Numbered from the stretch's first letter, positions 48,019-58,970 are shown. The stretch: DNA of 64,000 nt from Xenophilus aerolatus (GCA_030418545.1 QAIB01000008.1:124001-188000), one strand, 5' to 3'. Program-made: numbers and translations. The notes: a model not told the origin generated them from the letters alone.

Positions 48019-48370
48019 TTAGGAAGTCCTCTTTGATCTTGCCCTCAGCAAGCAGAGGCTTCATCCACCTTGGGGCATGACCCTTGCCGCTCCACAGTTC
48101 ACCATTCGGCCCTTGATATTTGGGGGCGCTCACCGTGCCTTTGTCAGCACGTTCTTTGCGGGGAGTGGATCGACGGGCGGGAGCGTACTTGCGCAGCTCC
48201 TCGACAGCTAGATGGATGTCCAATCCCTGAGCTTGCAGCTTTCTCGCCAGCGCATCCACCAGCACCTTTACCTCTTCAACAGAACGGCTGGCGAGCAGTT
48301 CACGGGCCTTCTGCGCCTTCTTCTCCAGCTCAGCGATTTCCTTCTGTATGTCAGCGTAGCTCTGTGCCAT
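48011..48370 (-). CDS. H-NS-family nucleoid-associated protein
   Basis: A 119-residue protein. The N-terminal coiled coil (AQSYADIQKEIAELEKKAQK) serves oligomerisation; a basic linker 'KYAPARRSTPRKERADKG' follows; the C-terminal H-NS domain reads YQGPNGELWSGKGHAPRWMK, with the W-S-G-K/R-G loop that inserts in the minor groove of AT-rich DNA. It is alone on the minus strand among late genes, with AAGGA before ATG 48370 and a GATAAT -10-like box, so it could be expressed by the lysogen. Confidence 0.88.
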   Translation of the reverse strand: MAQSYADIQKEIAELEKKAQKARELLASRSVEEVKVLVDALARKLQAQGLDIHLAVEELRKYAPARRSTPRKERADKGTVSAPKYQGPNGELWSGKGHAPRWMKPLLAEGKIKEDFLIK

Positions 48371-48419
48371 TGCATTCCTTGTTGTTGGGGGAAGTCTGCA
48401 TTATCTACGAGCGTCAGGA

Positions 48420-48425
48420 TAAATA
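48420..48425 (+). promoter_or_regulatory. TAAATA element before the 48448 gene
   Basis: ATAAATAT, 28 bases from ATG 48448, with GGGAGAG between. It overlaps the upstream region of the minus-strand H-NS gene. Confidence 0.5.
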
Positions 48426-48447
48426 TGGTTTTCAGGCGGGAGAGCAA

Positions 48448-48852
48448 ATGCCAGAGTCAGCAGCAGCGGTAGCGCAGGCCCGCATTGAGACGCACCTTGA
48501 GCACATCAAAGAGAACGTAGAGCAGTTGGCGGCGGATCAAAAGGACCATGCCCAGGAAATGAGGGACATGAAGGAGATGGCGTACCAGCTCCATGCCAGC
48601 TCTCAAATCCAGCTTCAGGCGATTGAGGCAACCAACAAAAGAGTAGACATCTTTGACAAGAGCCTAGACGCTGTTCGCGAAAGGATTGATGTGCTTGACG
48701 AAAAGATGGACAAGGTCGAGGACGACTTCATGTCGTTCAAGACGAAGATGCTTACCTACATGGGGATCGCTGGCACCGCTGCGGCTGGTGTATGGGCCAT
48801 CTTTGGGTCGCACATCACTACCTGGGCACTGCGTCTGTTCGGGATCGGCTAA
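48448..48852 (+). CDS. Coiled-coil protein with C-terminal membrane anchor (XhlA/holin-like)
   Basis: 134 residues from ATG 48448 behind GGGAG. A long helix (RIETHLEHIKENVEQLAADQ to 'DKSLDAVRERIDVLDEKMDKVEDDF') leads into one hydrophobic span YMGIAGTAAAGVWAIFGSHI and ends LRLFGIG. Haemolysin XhlA-type proteins, which act with holins, have the same build. As the last gene before attR it could belong to lysis, but no endolysin accompanies it. Confidence 0.68.
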   Translation: MPESAAAVAQARIETHLEHIKENVEQLAADQKDHAQEMRDMKEMAYQLHASSQIQLQAIEATNKRVDIFDKSLDAVRERIDVLDEKMDKVEDDFMSFKTKMLTYMGIAGTAAAGVWAIFGSHITTWALRLFGIG

Positions 48853-48938
48853 CGCTTTTGAGCAGCGACCTTGCGGCGGCGCTCATTCTACGAAGTGCCA
48901 AACGCCAGTCAAGTAACATACTGTTACATATCAAGCAT

Positions 48939-49232
48939 CTAACCAATCTTGATGGCGTTGAACTCGATGTGACAGATCGAATGGACCAGCGCGGCGCGGC
49001 CCTCGTCGGTGAAGGGCGAGCGCGTGGGCACCTCGGTGGCCGACACGCGCACCGGCCTTGCCGGTCGGCCAGGCACGCCGGGCTCGTCGCCCGCGTCGCG
49101 CACCGGCACGCACCAGGTCTCGTCTGCTATCGATTCCATAGCTGTCTGCGCCCACAAGGCGCGCGTCGCCGCCACTTTCTCTTCGGGATCGGTGAGGCGG
49201 AGCGCATGCAGGGCACGCAGGCGGGGGTGCAT
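48939..49232 (-). pseudogene. DUF455 (ferritin-like) protein, N-terminal part, cut by the prophage
   Basis: About 94 host-encoded residues from ATG 49232 (MHPRLRALHALRLTDPEEKV) to GRAALVHSICHIEFNAI, then KIG and a stop supplied by phage DNA. The E..H in HIEFNAI is the first metal-ligand pair of the ferritin-like core. It continues in frame with the fragment at 12656-13195. An upstream ATG (49310) would extend into the palindromic element and is less likely. Confidence 0.87.
48949..48953. other. Right attachment site core (attR)
   Basis: TTGAT, same as 13191-13195. Sequence to the left is phage, to the right host. Confidence 0.85.
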
Positions 49233-49242
49233 CCCTACAATT

Positions 49243-49410
49243 CTAGGGATGCTCTTCACGAATCGAGCGGCAAGTGTGCGCTGCGCATCGGGATGAGCCA
49301 CGAGGCGCAAAGCGCAGCAATAGCCCGGCTATTGCGAGCATTTGCAACGACGTGGGTCGCCCGATTGCGCAGATGCACACGGCGCGAGGATTCGTGAAGA
49401 GCATCCCTAG
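49243..49410. repeat. 168-bp imperfect palindrome (MITE- or REP-like)
   Basis: The outer 22 bp (49243-49264 and 49389-49410) are perfect inverted repeats containing AGGGATGCTCTTCACGAA. Inner stretches (around GTGTGCGCTGCGC and its partner) are imperfectly matched, and the centre is GCAATAG-CCCGG-CTATTGC at 49317-49335. It lies between the divergent DUF455 fragment and the carbonic-anhydrase gene. No transposase inside. Confidence 0.8.
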
Positions 49411-49489
49411 GGATCGCATCGCCGATGGCACTGCGCCTGTGCGGCGAGTGCCTTCATCCCCCACATCCGAACACGCTGGAGACTCCCCG

Positions 49490-50014
49490 ATGGCCCTGTA
49501 TGAACTCGACGGCGTCGCGCCGCAACTCGCCGCTGGCGCCTGGGTGGCCGACAGCGCCCAGGTCATCGGCAACGTGAAGATGGACGTGGACAGCAGCGTG
49601 TGGTTCGGCGCCGTGCTGCGCGGCGACACCGAGCAGCTTTCCATCGGTCGCAACAGCAACATCCAGGACCTGTCGGTGCTGCACGCCGACGTCGGCTGTC
49701 CGCTCACCATCGGCGAGAACGTGACGGTGGGCCACCAGGTCATGCTGCACGGCTGCACGATCGGTGACAACTCGCTCATCGGCATCCAGGCGGTGGTCTT
49801 GAACAACGCGAGGATCGGCCGCAACTGCATCGTCGGCGCCGGCAGCGTGGTGACCGAGGGCAAGGAGTTCCCGGACAACTCCCTCATCATCGGCGCGCCC
49901 GCCAAGGTGGTGCGCACGCTCGACGAGGCTGCCGCCGCCAAGCTGCGCCAGAGCGCGGAGCATTACGTGGACAACGCCCGGCGCTTTGCGAAGGGCCTGA
50001 AAAAGATCGCTTGA
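49490..50014 (+). CDS. Gamma-carbonic anhydrase-family protein
   Basis: A 174-residue left-handed beta-helix protein (hexapeptide repeats). Metal-binding histidines sit in 'LSVLHADVGCPLTIGENVTV' and GHQVMLHGCTIGDNS; VWFGAVLRGDTEQLSIG is the family motif. Such YrdA/PaaY-like proteins may hydrate CO2 or act as thioesterase-like accessories; activity is often weak. ATG 49490 fits the family N-terminus (MALYELDGVAPQL). It is followed by hslO. Confidence 0.92.
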   Translation: MALYELDGVAPQLAAGAWVADSAQVIGNVKMDVDSSVWFGAVLRGDTEQLSIGRNSNIQDLSVLHADVGCPLTIGENVTVGHQVMLHGCTIGDNSLIGIQAVVLNNARIGRNCIVGAGSVVTEGKEFPDNSLIIGAPAKVVRTLDEAAAAKLRQSAEHYVDNARRFAKGLKKIA

Positions 50015-50060
50015 ATGAAGTTCACTCGCTGCTTCTTCCCCGTTTCCCCCATCAAGGCAC

Positions 50061-50108
50061 CCGCGGAACCGGCTGGGCCGGGCCGCTGGGTGCGCCCCCT
50101 CGAGGGGG
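50061..50108 (+). repeat. Dispersed GC-rich intergenic repeat, copy 1
   Basis: Core GGAACCGGCTNNGCCGGGCC followed by CCCCCTCGAGGGGG. The same unit occurs at 52533-52580 and, inverted, at 60129-60176. Forms two hairpins. Confidence 0.8.
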
Positions 50109-50139
50109 AGCGCCGAAGGCGCATGGGGGTGTAAGTCCA

Positions 50140-51126
50140 ATGTCCGAACTGCACACCTTTCTTTTCGACGGCCTTCCCGTGCGCGGCATGGTGGTGAGGC
50201 TCGACCAGGCCTGGCAGGAGGTGCTGGGGCGCCGCGCCTCCAACACCCACACCGGCGCCTACCCGCAGCCGGTGGCCGAACTGCTCGGCGAGATGACGGC
50301 CGCTGCCACGCTGATGCAGGCCAACATCAAGTTCAAGGGCTCGCTGATCCTGCAGATCTTCGGCGACGGGCCGGTCAAGGTCGCGGTGGCCGAGGCGCAG
50401 CCCGACCTGGGCGTGCGCACCACGGCCAGCGTGGTGGGCGAGGTCGCGGCCGACGCGGCCCTGCCCGACCTGGTCAACGTGAACAACAAGGGCCGCTGCG
50501 CGATCACGCTCGACCCCAAGGACCGCCTGCCCGGCCAGCAGCCCTACCAGGGTGTGGTGCCGCTCTTCGGCGACCGCGGCGAGAAGCTGGGCAAGCTCAG
50601 CGACGTGCTGCAGCACTACATGCTGCAGAGCGAGCAGCTCGACACCACGCTGGTGCTGGCTGCCGACGACAAGGTCGCGGCGGGCCTGCTGATCCAGCGC
50701 TTGCCCGTGACGGGCGAGGGCAACCTGGCCGGCGGCACGGCACGCGCCAACGAGGACGAGATCGGCCTGAACGAGGACTACAACCGCATCGCCACGCTGG
50801 CCGCCAGCCTGACGCGCGAGGAACTGCTCACGCTCGACGTGGAGACCATCCTGCGCCGCCTGTTCTGGGAAGAGAAGCTGCTGCGCTTCGAGCCGCGCAG
50901 CGGCATGCTGGGCCCGCACTTCGCCTGCACCTGCAGCCGCGAACGCGTGACCAACATGCTGCGCGGCCTCGGCCGCGAAGAGGCCGAGAGCATCCTGGCC
51001 GAGCGCGGCAACATCGAGGTGGGCTGCGACTTCTGCGGCAAGCAGTACCGCTTCGACCCGGTCGATGCGGCGCAGATCTTCACCTCGCCGGGCGATCAGA
51101 TGCCGGGCAGCAGCGTCGTCCAGTAA
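50140..51126 (+). CDS. hslO: Redox-regulated chaperone Hsp33
   Basis: A 328-residue holdase activated by oxidation. The N-terminal domain has 'RGMVVRLDQAWQEVLGRRAS' and ELLGEMTAAATLMQANIKFK. The zinc/redox switch is at the end: CTCSRERV (near residue 266) and CDFCGKQYRF (near 302), i.e. CxC and CxxC. It starts at ATG 50140 after a dispersed repeat with no strong ribosome-binding site. The length is slightly larger than E. coli Hsp33. Confidence 0.95.
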   Translation: MSELHTFLFDGLPVRGMVVRLDQAWQEVLGRRASNTHTGAYPQPVAELLGEMTAAATLMQANIKFKGSLILQIFGDGPVKVAVAEAQPDLGVRTTASVVGEVAADAALPDLVNVNNKGRCAITLDPKDRLPGQQPYQGVVPLFGDRGEKLGKLSDVLQHYMLQSEQLDTTLVLAADDKVAAGLLIQRLPVTGEGNLAGGTARANEDEIGLNEDYNRIATLAASLTREELLTLDVETILRRLFWEEKLLRFEPRSGMLGPHFACTCSRERVTNMLRGLGREEAESILAERGNIEVGCDFCGKQYRFDPVDAAQIFTSPGDQMPGSSVVQ

Positions 51127-51131
51127 GCCGC

Positions 51132-51809
51132 TCAGCCCGTGCGGCCGGCCAGCAGGTCGGTGAAGAGGCGGTGCTCGCAGCCCGGGTCGGAGCACTTCTC
51201 GCAGGGCCAGTTCCACGCCTGGGATTCGGTGCCTTTTCGGCCCGAAGCCCCCGTCCGCTCTGCGCTTTCCGCCATGGAATTGATGGCGTTCCAGGCGTTG
51301 GCGAGCCGTTCCGGGCCGCTGCCATGCACCACCGTGTAAGGCACGCCGCCACGGGCCAGGGCCGCGCGGACCAGCGCATCCACCGGCTCGCGCACATGCG
51401 GGCCGTCGCGCTGCAGGCCGTCGGCGACCCAGGGCAGGTCGAGGGCGGTGAGCAGCGTGATGGCGCAGCGCCGCTGGGCCGCGAGCGCGGCGTCGTAGAG
51501 CGAGGTGTCGGCGAAGAGCAGGTCGCTGTAGACGGCCGTCATCAGGGCGGTGGTGTCGGCCACGGCGACGCCGTCCGCTGCCGCCGCGGCGATGCGGCGC
51601 GTCTGTTCGTCGGCAATGGCCGCCTGCTCCTCGGGCCGGGGCGTGCGGCCTTCGCGGTCGCACCACTCGCGCAGGTACTCGCCGACGAAGGTCGCAGCGA
51701 TGCCGCGCGCCTGAAGGCGTGCCGTGAGGGCCCGAGCCAGCTCGGTCTTGCCGGTGCTTTCTGCACCGAGCACGGCGATCACGCAGCCGGCGGGCAGGCG
51801 GGGCGTCAT
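51132..51809 (-). CDS. NadR-like ATPase / ribosylnicotinamide kinase domain protein
   Basis: A 225-residue P-loop protein: GAESTGKTELARALTARL (Walker A), 'FVGEYLREWCDREGRTPRPE', ADTTALMTAVYSDLLF (Walker B-like). This is the kinase half of NadR-type proteins that phosphorylates nicotinamide riboside. It has no N-terminal adenylyltransferase or HTH. The C-terminal tail 'WPCEKCSDPGCEHRLF' has Cys/His that could bind zinc. The 4-bp overlap with the PnuC gene upstream argues for coupled uptake and phosphorylation of the riboside. Confidence 0.86.
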   Translation of the reverse strand: MTPRLPAGCVIAVLGAESTGKTELARALTARLQARGIAATFVGEYLREWCDREGRTPRPEEQAAIADEQTRRIAAAAADGVAVADTTALMTAVYSDLLFADTSLYDAALAAQRRCAITLLTALDLPWVADGLQRDGPHVREPVDALVRAALARGGVPYTVVHGSGPERLANAWNAINSMAESAERTGASGRKGTESQAWNWPCEKCSDPGCEHRLFTDLLAGRTG

Positions 51810-52447
51810 GCCGGTTGCGCAGCCGCGGCGGGCGTTGGTAGCCGCCGACGCCACGCGACATAGCCCGCGACGCTGAGCGCTGCGAAGACAGCGTACAGGC
51901 CCACCGTGAGCCACAGGCCCTTGTGCACGAAGAGACCGACGCTGACGAGGTTGACCGCCAGCCACACGCCCCAGTTCTCGATGAACTTGCGCGCCAGCAG
52001 CACCTGGCCGACCACGCTGAGCGCAGTGACGAAGCCGTCGGACCAGGGCACGTCGGTGTCGGTGAAGCGGTGCAGGAAGAGGGCCAGGGCCGGCCAGAGC
52101 AGCGCCGAGCCGGCCGCGGCGGCGAGCCAGCCGTGCGTCGAGAGTCGCGCCACCTGCAGACTGCTGCCGTCGGCCCGGTGCCCGCGCAGCCACTGGAACC
52201 ACCCCCAGGCCGCCATCACGGCGAAGAAGACCTGCAGGCTGGCGTCGCCATAGATGCGGTGCGCGGCGAACACGCCCACGTAGAGCAGCGAACTGAGCAT
52301 CGCCAGCGGCCAGCCCCAGTGCACCTCGCGCATGTTGCACGCGACCATGGCCAGCGCCAGCACGGCGGCGACGAGTTCGAGCCAGGAGGCGGGCGCACCG
52401 TCGATGTGGAAGGCGGGGGCAGCCAGGAGGTCGAGCAGCGCGGGCAC
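51806..52447 (-). CDS. pnuC: Nicotinamide riboside transporter PnuC
   Basis: A 213-residue inner-membrane protein with about seven hydrophobic spans. Family elements: 'WLELVAAVLALAMVACNMRE', WPLAMLSSLLYVGVFAAHRI, 'FFAVMAAWGWFQWLRG' and NWGVWLAVNLVSVGLFVHK. PnuC moves nicotinamide riboside by facilitated diffusion, trapped by phosphorylation, here presumably by the overlapping NadR-like kinase. GTG 52447 is taken as start (VPALLDLLAAPAF). No NAD-responsive riboswitch was recognised upstream. Confidence 0.9.
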   Translation of the reverse strand: MPALLDLLAAPAFHIDGAPASWLELVAAVLALAMVACNMREVHWGWPLAMLSSLLYVGVFAAHRIYGDASLQVFFAVMAAWGWFQWLRGHRADGSSLQVARLSTHGWLAAAAGSALLWPALALFLHRFTDTDVPWSDGFVTALSVVGQVLLARKFIENWGVWLAVNLVSVGLFVHKGLWLTVGLYAVFAALSVAGYVAWRRRLPTPAAAAQPA

Positions 52448-52532
52448 GACGCGAGCCTCAGCGATAAGCCATCGACGGCAGCGACGAAATATCGACTGTG
52501 CTGGAGGCCGCGGAGCTGGCCACGCGGGAACA

Positions 52533-52580
52533 TCCGCGGAACCGGCTTTGCCGGGCCGCAGGATGTGCCCCCTGAGGGGG
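52533..52580 (+). repeat. Dispersed GC-rich intergenic repeat, copy 2
   Basis: CCGCGGAACCGGCTTTGCCG and CCCCCTGAGGGGG; the region 52448-52624 between pnuC and ftsB consists largely of this unit and a following GGGCGGCT/AGCCGCCC hairpin. Confidence 0.8.
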
Positions 52581-52624
52581 TATCGGGCGGCTACACGCAG
52601 TGAGCCGCCCAAACGGGGGGGAGC

Positions 52625-52903
52625 TCATTTTGCGATCTGGACCAGGATCTCGTTGGGCTTGACCATGCCCAGTTCCTGTCGGGCGCGCTCCTCGACCATC
52701 TCGATGCCCTCCTTGAGGTCGTTCACCTCGGATTCGAGTCGCTCGTTGGCGATCTGCGCCTTGGCATTGGCCTCTTTCTGGTCGTTGAGCTTCTTCTGCA
52801 GCTGGGCCACCTCGGGCACGCTCCCGCGCCCGGTCCACAGCTGGAACTGCAACAGCACCAGCAAAAGGACCAGGACGATCGGAACGACGAAACGGGAGCG
52901 CAT
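52625..52903 (-). CDS. ftsB: Cell division protein FtsB
   Basis: A 92-residue bitopic protein: short cytoplasmic start MRSRFV, one TM span VVPIVLVLLLVLLQFQLW, then a periplasmic coiled coil (VAQLQKKLNDQKEANAKAQI, 'LESEVNDLKEGIEMVEERAR') and ELGMVKPNEILVQ. FtsB joins FtsL and FtsQ in the divisome. It follows eno in the same direction (20 bp), the usual proteobacterial order. Confidence 0.94.
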   Translation of the reverse strand: MRSRFVVPIVLVLLLVLLQFQLWTGRGSVPEVAQLQKKLNDQKEANAKAQIANERLESEVNDLKEGIEMVEERARQELGMVKPNEILVQIAK

Positions 52904-52923
52904 GGCCCGCCGTGGGGTACCGG

Positions 52924-54210
<1,287 letters not shown>

Positions 54211-54258
54211 TCAGTGGCTCTCCAGTTTTTTGAAATCGGTGTGCAGCAGGGTGGGACC

Positions 54259-54549
54259 TCAAAGTCCCTCGACGGCGATCATGTTCATGATGGCGGCACC
54301 GGCCCGCGCGTCGCGCGCCTTGCGGTACTCCTCGGTCTCGTAGAAGGCCTTGGCCTTCTCGAAGCTCGGGAACTTCAGCAGCACGACGCGCTTGGGCTGC
54401 CAGTCGCCTTCGAGCGGCTGCACCTCGCCGCCCCGCACGCAGACCTCGGCGCCATGCGCCTGCATGGCCGCGGAGGACAGTTTCTTGTACTCCTCGTACT
54501 GCGTGGGATTGGTGACGTCGACGTAGGCGATGACGTAGCCGCTGGGCAT
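54259..54549 (-). CDS. DUF1330-family protein
   Basis: A 96-residue ferredoxin-like (dimeric alpha/beta barrel) protein: MPSGYVIAYVDVTNPTQYEE, 'GAEVCVRGGEVQPLEGDWQP', KRVVLLKFPSFEKAKAFYET, and YRKARDARAGAA. Typical of DUF1330, function unknown. It is placed between kdsA and eno on the same strand, as often in Comamonadaceae. Confidence 0.9.
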   Translation of the reverse strand: MPSGYVIAYVDVTNPTQYEEYKKLSSAAMQAHGAEVCVRGGEVQPLEGDWQPKRVVLLKFPSFEKAKAFYETEEYRKARDARAGAAIMNMIAVEGL

Positions 54550-54580
54550 GTGATGTGTCTCCGGATGAGGGGCGAGGAAA

Positions 54581-55438
54581 TCAGGCGTCGAAGGCGTTCT
54601 CGAGGAAGCCGTTCTTCTTGGTGATGCGATCGAGCGCGACGAGCGTCTCGAGCAGCGCCTTCATGTGCTTGAGCGGCACCGCGTTGGGGCCGTCCGACAG
54701 GGCCTTGTTCGGGTCGGGGTGCGTCTCCATGAAGAGGCCCGCCACGCCCACGGCCACGGCCGCACGCGAGAGCACCGGCACGAACTCGCGCTGGCCGCCG
54801 GAGCTGGTGCCCTGGCCGCCGGGCAGCTGCACGGAATGGGTGGCGTCGAACACCACCGGCGCGCCGGTCTCGCGCATGATCGCCAGGCCGCGCATGTCCG
54901 AGACGAGGTTGTTGTAGCCGAAGCTCGCACCCCGCTCGCAGGCCATGAAGCTGTCTTCGGCCAGGCCCTTTTCCCGGGCCGCCGCACGCGCCTTGTCGAT
55001 GACGTTCTTCATGTCGTGCGGCGCGAGGAACTGGCCCTTCTTGATGTTCACCGGCTTGCCCGACTGCGCGGCGGCGCGGATGAAGTCGGTCTGGCGGCAC
55101 AGGAAGGCGGGCGTCTGCAGCACGTCGACCACCTTGGCGGCCTCGGTGATGTCGTCTTCGGAGTGCACGTCGGTCAGCACCGGCAGGGCCAGCTCGCGCT
55201 TGACCTTGGCCAGGATCTCCAGGCCCTTCTCGCGACCCGGGCCGCGAAAGCTGGTGCCCGATGAACGGTTGGCCTTGTCGAAGCTGCTCTTGAAGATGAA
55301 GGGGATGCCCAGCGAAGCCGTGATCTCCTTCAGCGTGCCCGCGGTGTCGAGCTGCAGCTGCTCGGACTCGACCACGCAGGGGCCGGCGATGAGGAAGAAG
55401 GGCTGGTCCAGGCCGACGTCGAAGCCGCAGAGTTTCAT
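54581..55438 (-). CDS. kdsA: 3-deoxy-8-phosphooctulonate synthase (KDO8P synthase)
   Basis: A 285-residue enzyme that condenses phosphoenolpyruvate and arabinose-5-phosphate, first committed step for Kdo in LPS. Motifs: [15 protein letters not shown], '[14 protein letters not shown]', [24 protein letters not shown] and '[13 protein letters not shown]'. Complete. It follows pyrG (18 bp). Confidence 0.96.
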   Translation of the reverse strand: MKLCGFDVGLDQPFFLIAGPCVVESEQLQLDTAGTLKEITASLGIPFIFKSSFDKANRSSGTSFRGPGREKGLEILAKVKRELALPVLTDVHSEDDITEAAKVVDVLQTPAFLCRQTDFIRAAAQSGKPVNIKKGQFLAPHDMKNVIDKARAAAREKGLAEDSFMACERGASFGYNNLVSDMRGLAIMRETGAPVVFDATHSVQLPGGQGTSSGGQREFVPVLSRAAVAVGVAGLFMETHPDPNKALSDGPNAVPLKHMKALLETLVALDRITKKNGFLENAFDA

Positions 55439-55456
55439 GTGCGCTCCCTGCCCGGA

Positions 55457-57274
<1,818 letters not shown>

Positions 57275-57288
57275 CTACATTCCGCGCC

Positions 57289-58518
57289 ATGCAAGACCTC
57301 GCCGGCAAACACATCGTCCTGGGGCTCACCGGTGGGGTGGCCTGCTACAAGTCGGCCGAGCTGTGCCGGCTGCTGGTCAAGGCCGGTGCGCAGGTGCAGG
57401 TCGTGATGACCGAGGCGGCGGCGCAGTTCATCACGCCGGTGACGATGCAGGCCCTGTCGGGCCGGCCGGTGTATGTCTCGCAATGGGATGCGCGCGAGCA
57501 CAACAACATGCCGCACATCAACCTCAGCCGCGAGGCCGATGCGATCGTGCTGGCCCCAGCCAGCGCCGACTTCATCGCGCGGCTGGTGCAGGGCCGTTCC
57601 GACGAACTGCTGAGCCTGATGTGCCTCGCGCGGCCGATGGAGCGGGTGCCGCTGCTGGTCGCGCCGGCCATGAACCGCGAGATGTGGGCCCACCCGGCCA
57701 CGCAGCGCAACCTGCGCCAGCTCGATGCCGACGGCGCCCGCGTGCTGGGCGTGGGCAGCGGCTGGCAGGCCTGCGGCGAGACCGGTGACGGCCGCATGCT
57801 GGAGCCGGCGCAGTTGCTCGAAGAGATCGTGGCCCAGTTCCAGTCCAAGGTGCTGGCCGGGCAGCACGTGGTGGTCACGGCCGGCCCCACCTTCGAGGCG
57901 CTCGACCCGATCCGCGGCATCACCAACCACTCGTCCGGCAAGATGGGCTTCGCCATCGCGCGCGCGGCGCGGGAGGCCGGCGCGCAGGTCACGCTGATCG
58001 CCGGGCCGGTGCACCTGGAGACGCCGCGCGGCGTCCAGCGCACCGACGTGCTTTCAGCGCAAAACATGCTCGCAGCGGCCGAGGATGCTGCGCAGGCAGC
58101 TACAGTTTTCATAGCAACCGCCGCCGTGGCGGACTGGCGTCCGGCGGAGCAGGCGAGCCAGAAGATCAAGAAGAACGGCGACGGCCAGACGCCCGTGCTG
58201 CACTTCGTCGAGAACCCCGACATCCTGGCCCGGATCGCCCGCAGCGATCGGGCCCGCCAGGGCGCGCTGTTCTGCGTCGGCTTCGCGGCCGAGAGCGAGA
58301 ACCTCGTCGAGCATGCCAAGGCCAAGCGCGAGCGCAAGGGCATCCCGCTGCTGGTGGGCAACATCGGCCCGCTGACCTTCGGGCAGGACGACAACAGCCT
58401 GCTGCTGGTGGACGCCCAAGGCGTGCGCGAACTGCCGCGTGCCCCCAAGCTGCAGCTCGCCCGCGAGCTGGTGGCCGAGATCGCCGCACGGCTGCCGCGC
58501 AACCCGCCCGCCCCATGA
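57289..58518 (+). CDS. coaBC: Bifunctional phosphopantothenoylcysteine decarboxylase / synthase CoaBC
   Basis: A 409-residue coenzyme A biosynthesis enzyme. The N-terminal CoaC flavoprotein half: VLGLTGGVACYKSAELCRLL, 'NMPHINLSREADAIVLAPAS', and substrate clamp PAMNREMW. The C-terminal CoaB half: VVVTAGPTFEALDPIRGITN, HSSGKMGFAIA and 'KIKKNGDGQTPVLHFVENPD'. The next gene overlaps by 4 bp, then dut, giving a coaBC-x-dut operon typical of the order. Confidence 0.96.
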   Translation: MQDLAGKHIVLGLTGGVACYKSAELCRLLVKAGAQVQVVMTEAAAQFITPVTMQALSGRPVYVSQWDAREHNNMPHINLSREADAIVLAPASADFIARLVQGRSDELLSLMCLARPMERVPLLVAPAMNREMWAHPATQRNLRQLDADGARVLGVGSGWQACGETGDGRMLEPAQLLEEIVAQFQSKVLAGQHVVVTAGPTFEALDPIRGITNHSSGKMGFAIARAAREAGAQVTLIAGPVHLETPRGVQRTDVLSAQNMLAAAEDAAQAATVFIATAAVADWRPAEQASQKIKKNGDGQTPVLHFVENPDILARIARSDRARQGALFCVGFAAESENLVEHAKAKRERKGIPLLVGNIGPLTFGQDDNSLLLVDAQGVRELPRAPKLQLARELVAEIAARLPRNPPAP

Positions 58519-58970
58519 ACCCCGAATGGAACACCCCGCCCGGCGGCGACTTCGCCCGCTACGTGGAGCAGCTCACGGCGCGATCGCTGCGGCAGGTGAG
58601 CGCGCCGCAGTCGCACGAGCACCAGATGGACGTCGGCATGGGCGACCACGCGCCGCCATCGCCGCCGCGGGGCAAGGGCTTGCCGGCAGCGCCCGCCGCT
58701 CCGACGGTCGGCAAGCCGGCCGGCAATGACGGCGCGATGCGCGGCTTCGCGCGTTCGCTGGCCATCGGCTGGGCCGGCCTGCTGCTGGTGCTGCTCAGCA
58801 GCGGCGCCACCGTTGCAGCGCTGGGCGTCCTCGTCGCCGGGCTGTGGGCCGGATTCCAGTTGCGCCGCTGGCTGCTGCCGCCCGGTGGGGCGGCCGGGCT
58901 CAAGGCGGCACTCGAAGACATCGCACGGCAGCAGGCCGTGCAGAACCGACAAGGAAAGAACAAGCCATGA
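58515..58970 (+). CDS. Hypothetical membrane protein between coaBC and dut (151 aa)
   Basis: It begins [20 protein letters not shown], followed by a disordered Pro/Gly/Ala-rich stretch, and near residues 80-120 two adjacent hydrophobic segments ([36 protein letters not shown]). The tail is charged ([18 protein letters not shown]). Not recognised. Overlaps both coaBC and dut by 4 bp. Confidence 0.75.
   Translation: MNPEWNTPPGGDFARYVEQLTARSLRQVSAPQSHEHQMDVGMGDHAPPSPPRGKGLPAAPAAPTVGKPAGNDGAMRGFARSLAIGWAGLLLVLLSSGATVAALGVLVAGLWAGFQLRRWLLPPGGAAGLKAALEDIARQQAVQNRQGKNKP

Larger units (their letters stand above)
13191..48953. mobile_element. Complete siphovirus-type prophage, about 35.8 kb
   Basis: Bounded by the same TTGAT pentamer on both sides inside a split DUF455 gene. 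Inside are a serine integrase at the left end, a full terminase-to-fibre module in lambda-like order, and a visibly lower GC content and different codon use from the host arms. Structural genes all look intact. Missing to recognition: an endolysin, a spanin and a CI-like repressor. It may be inducible, but this cannot be judged from sequence alone. Confidence 0.95.
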
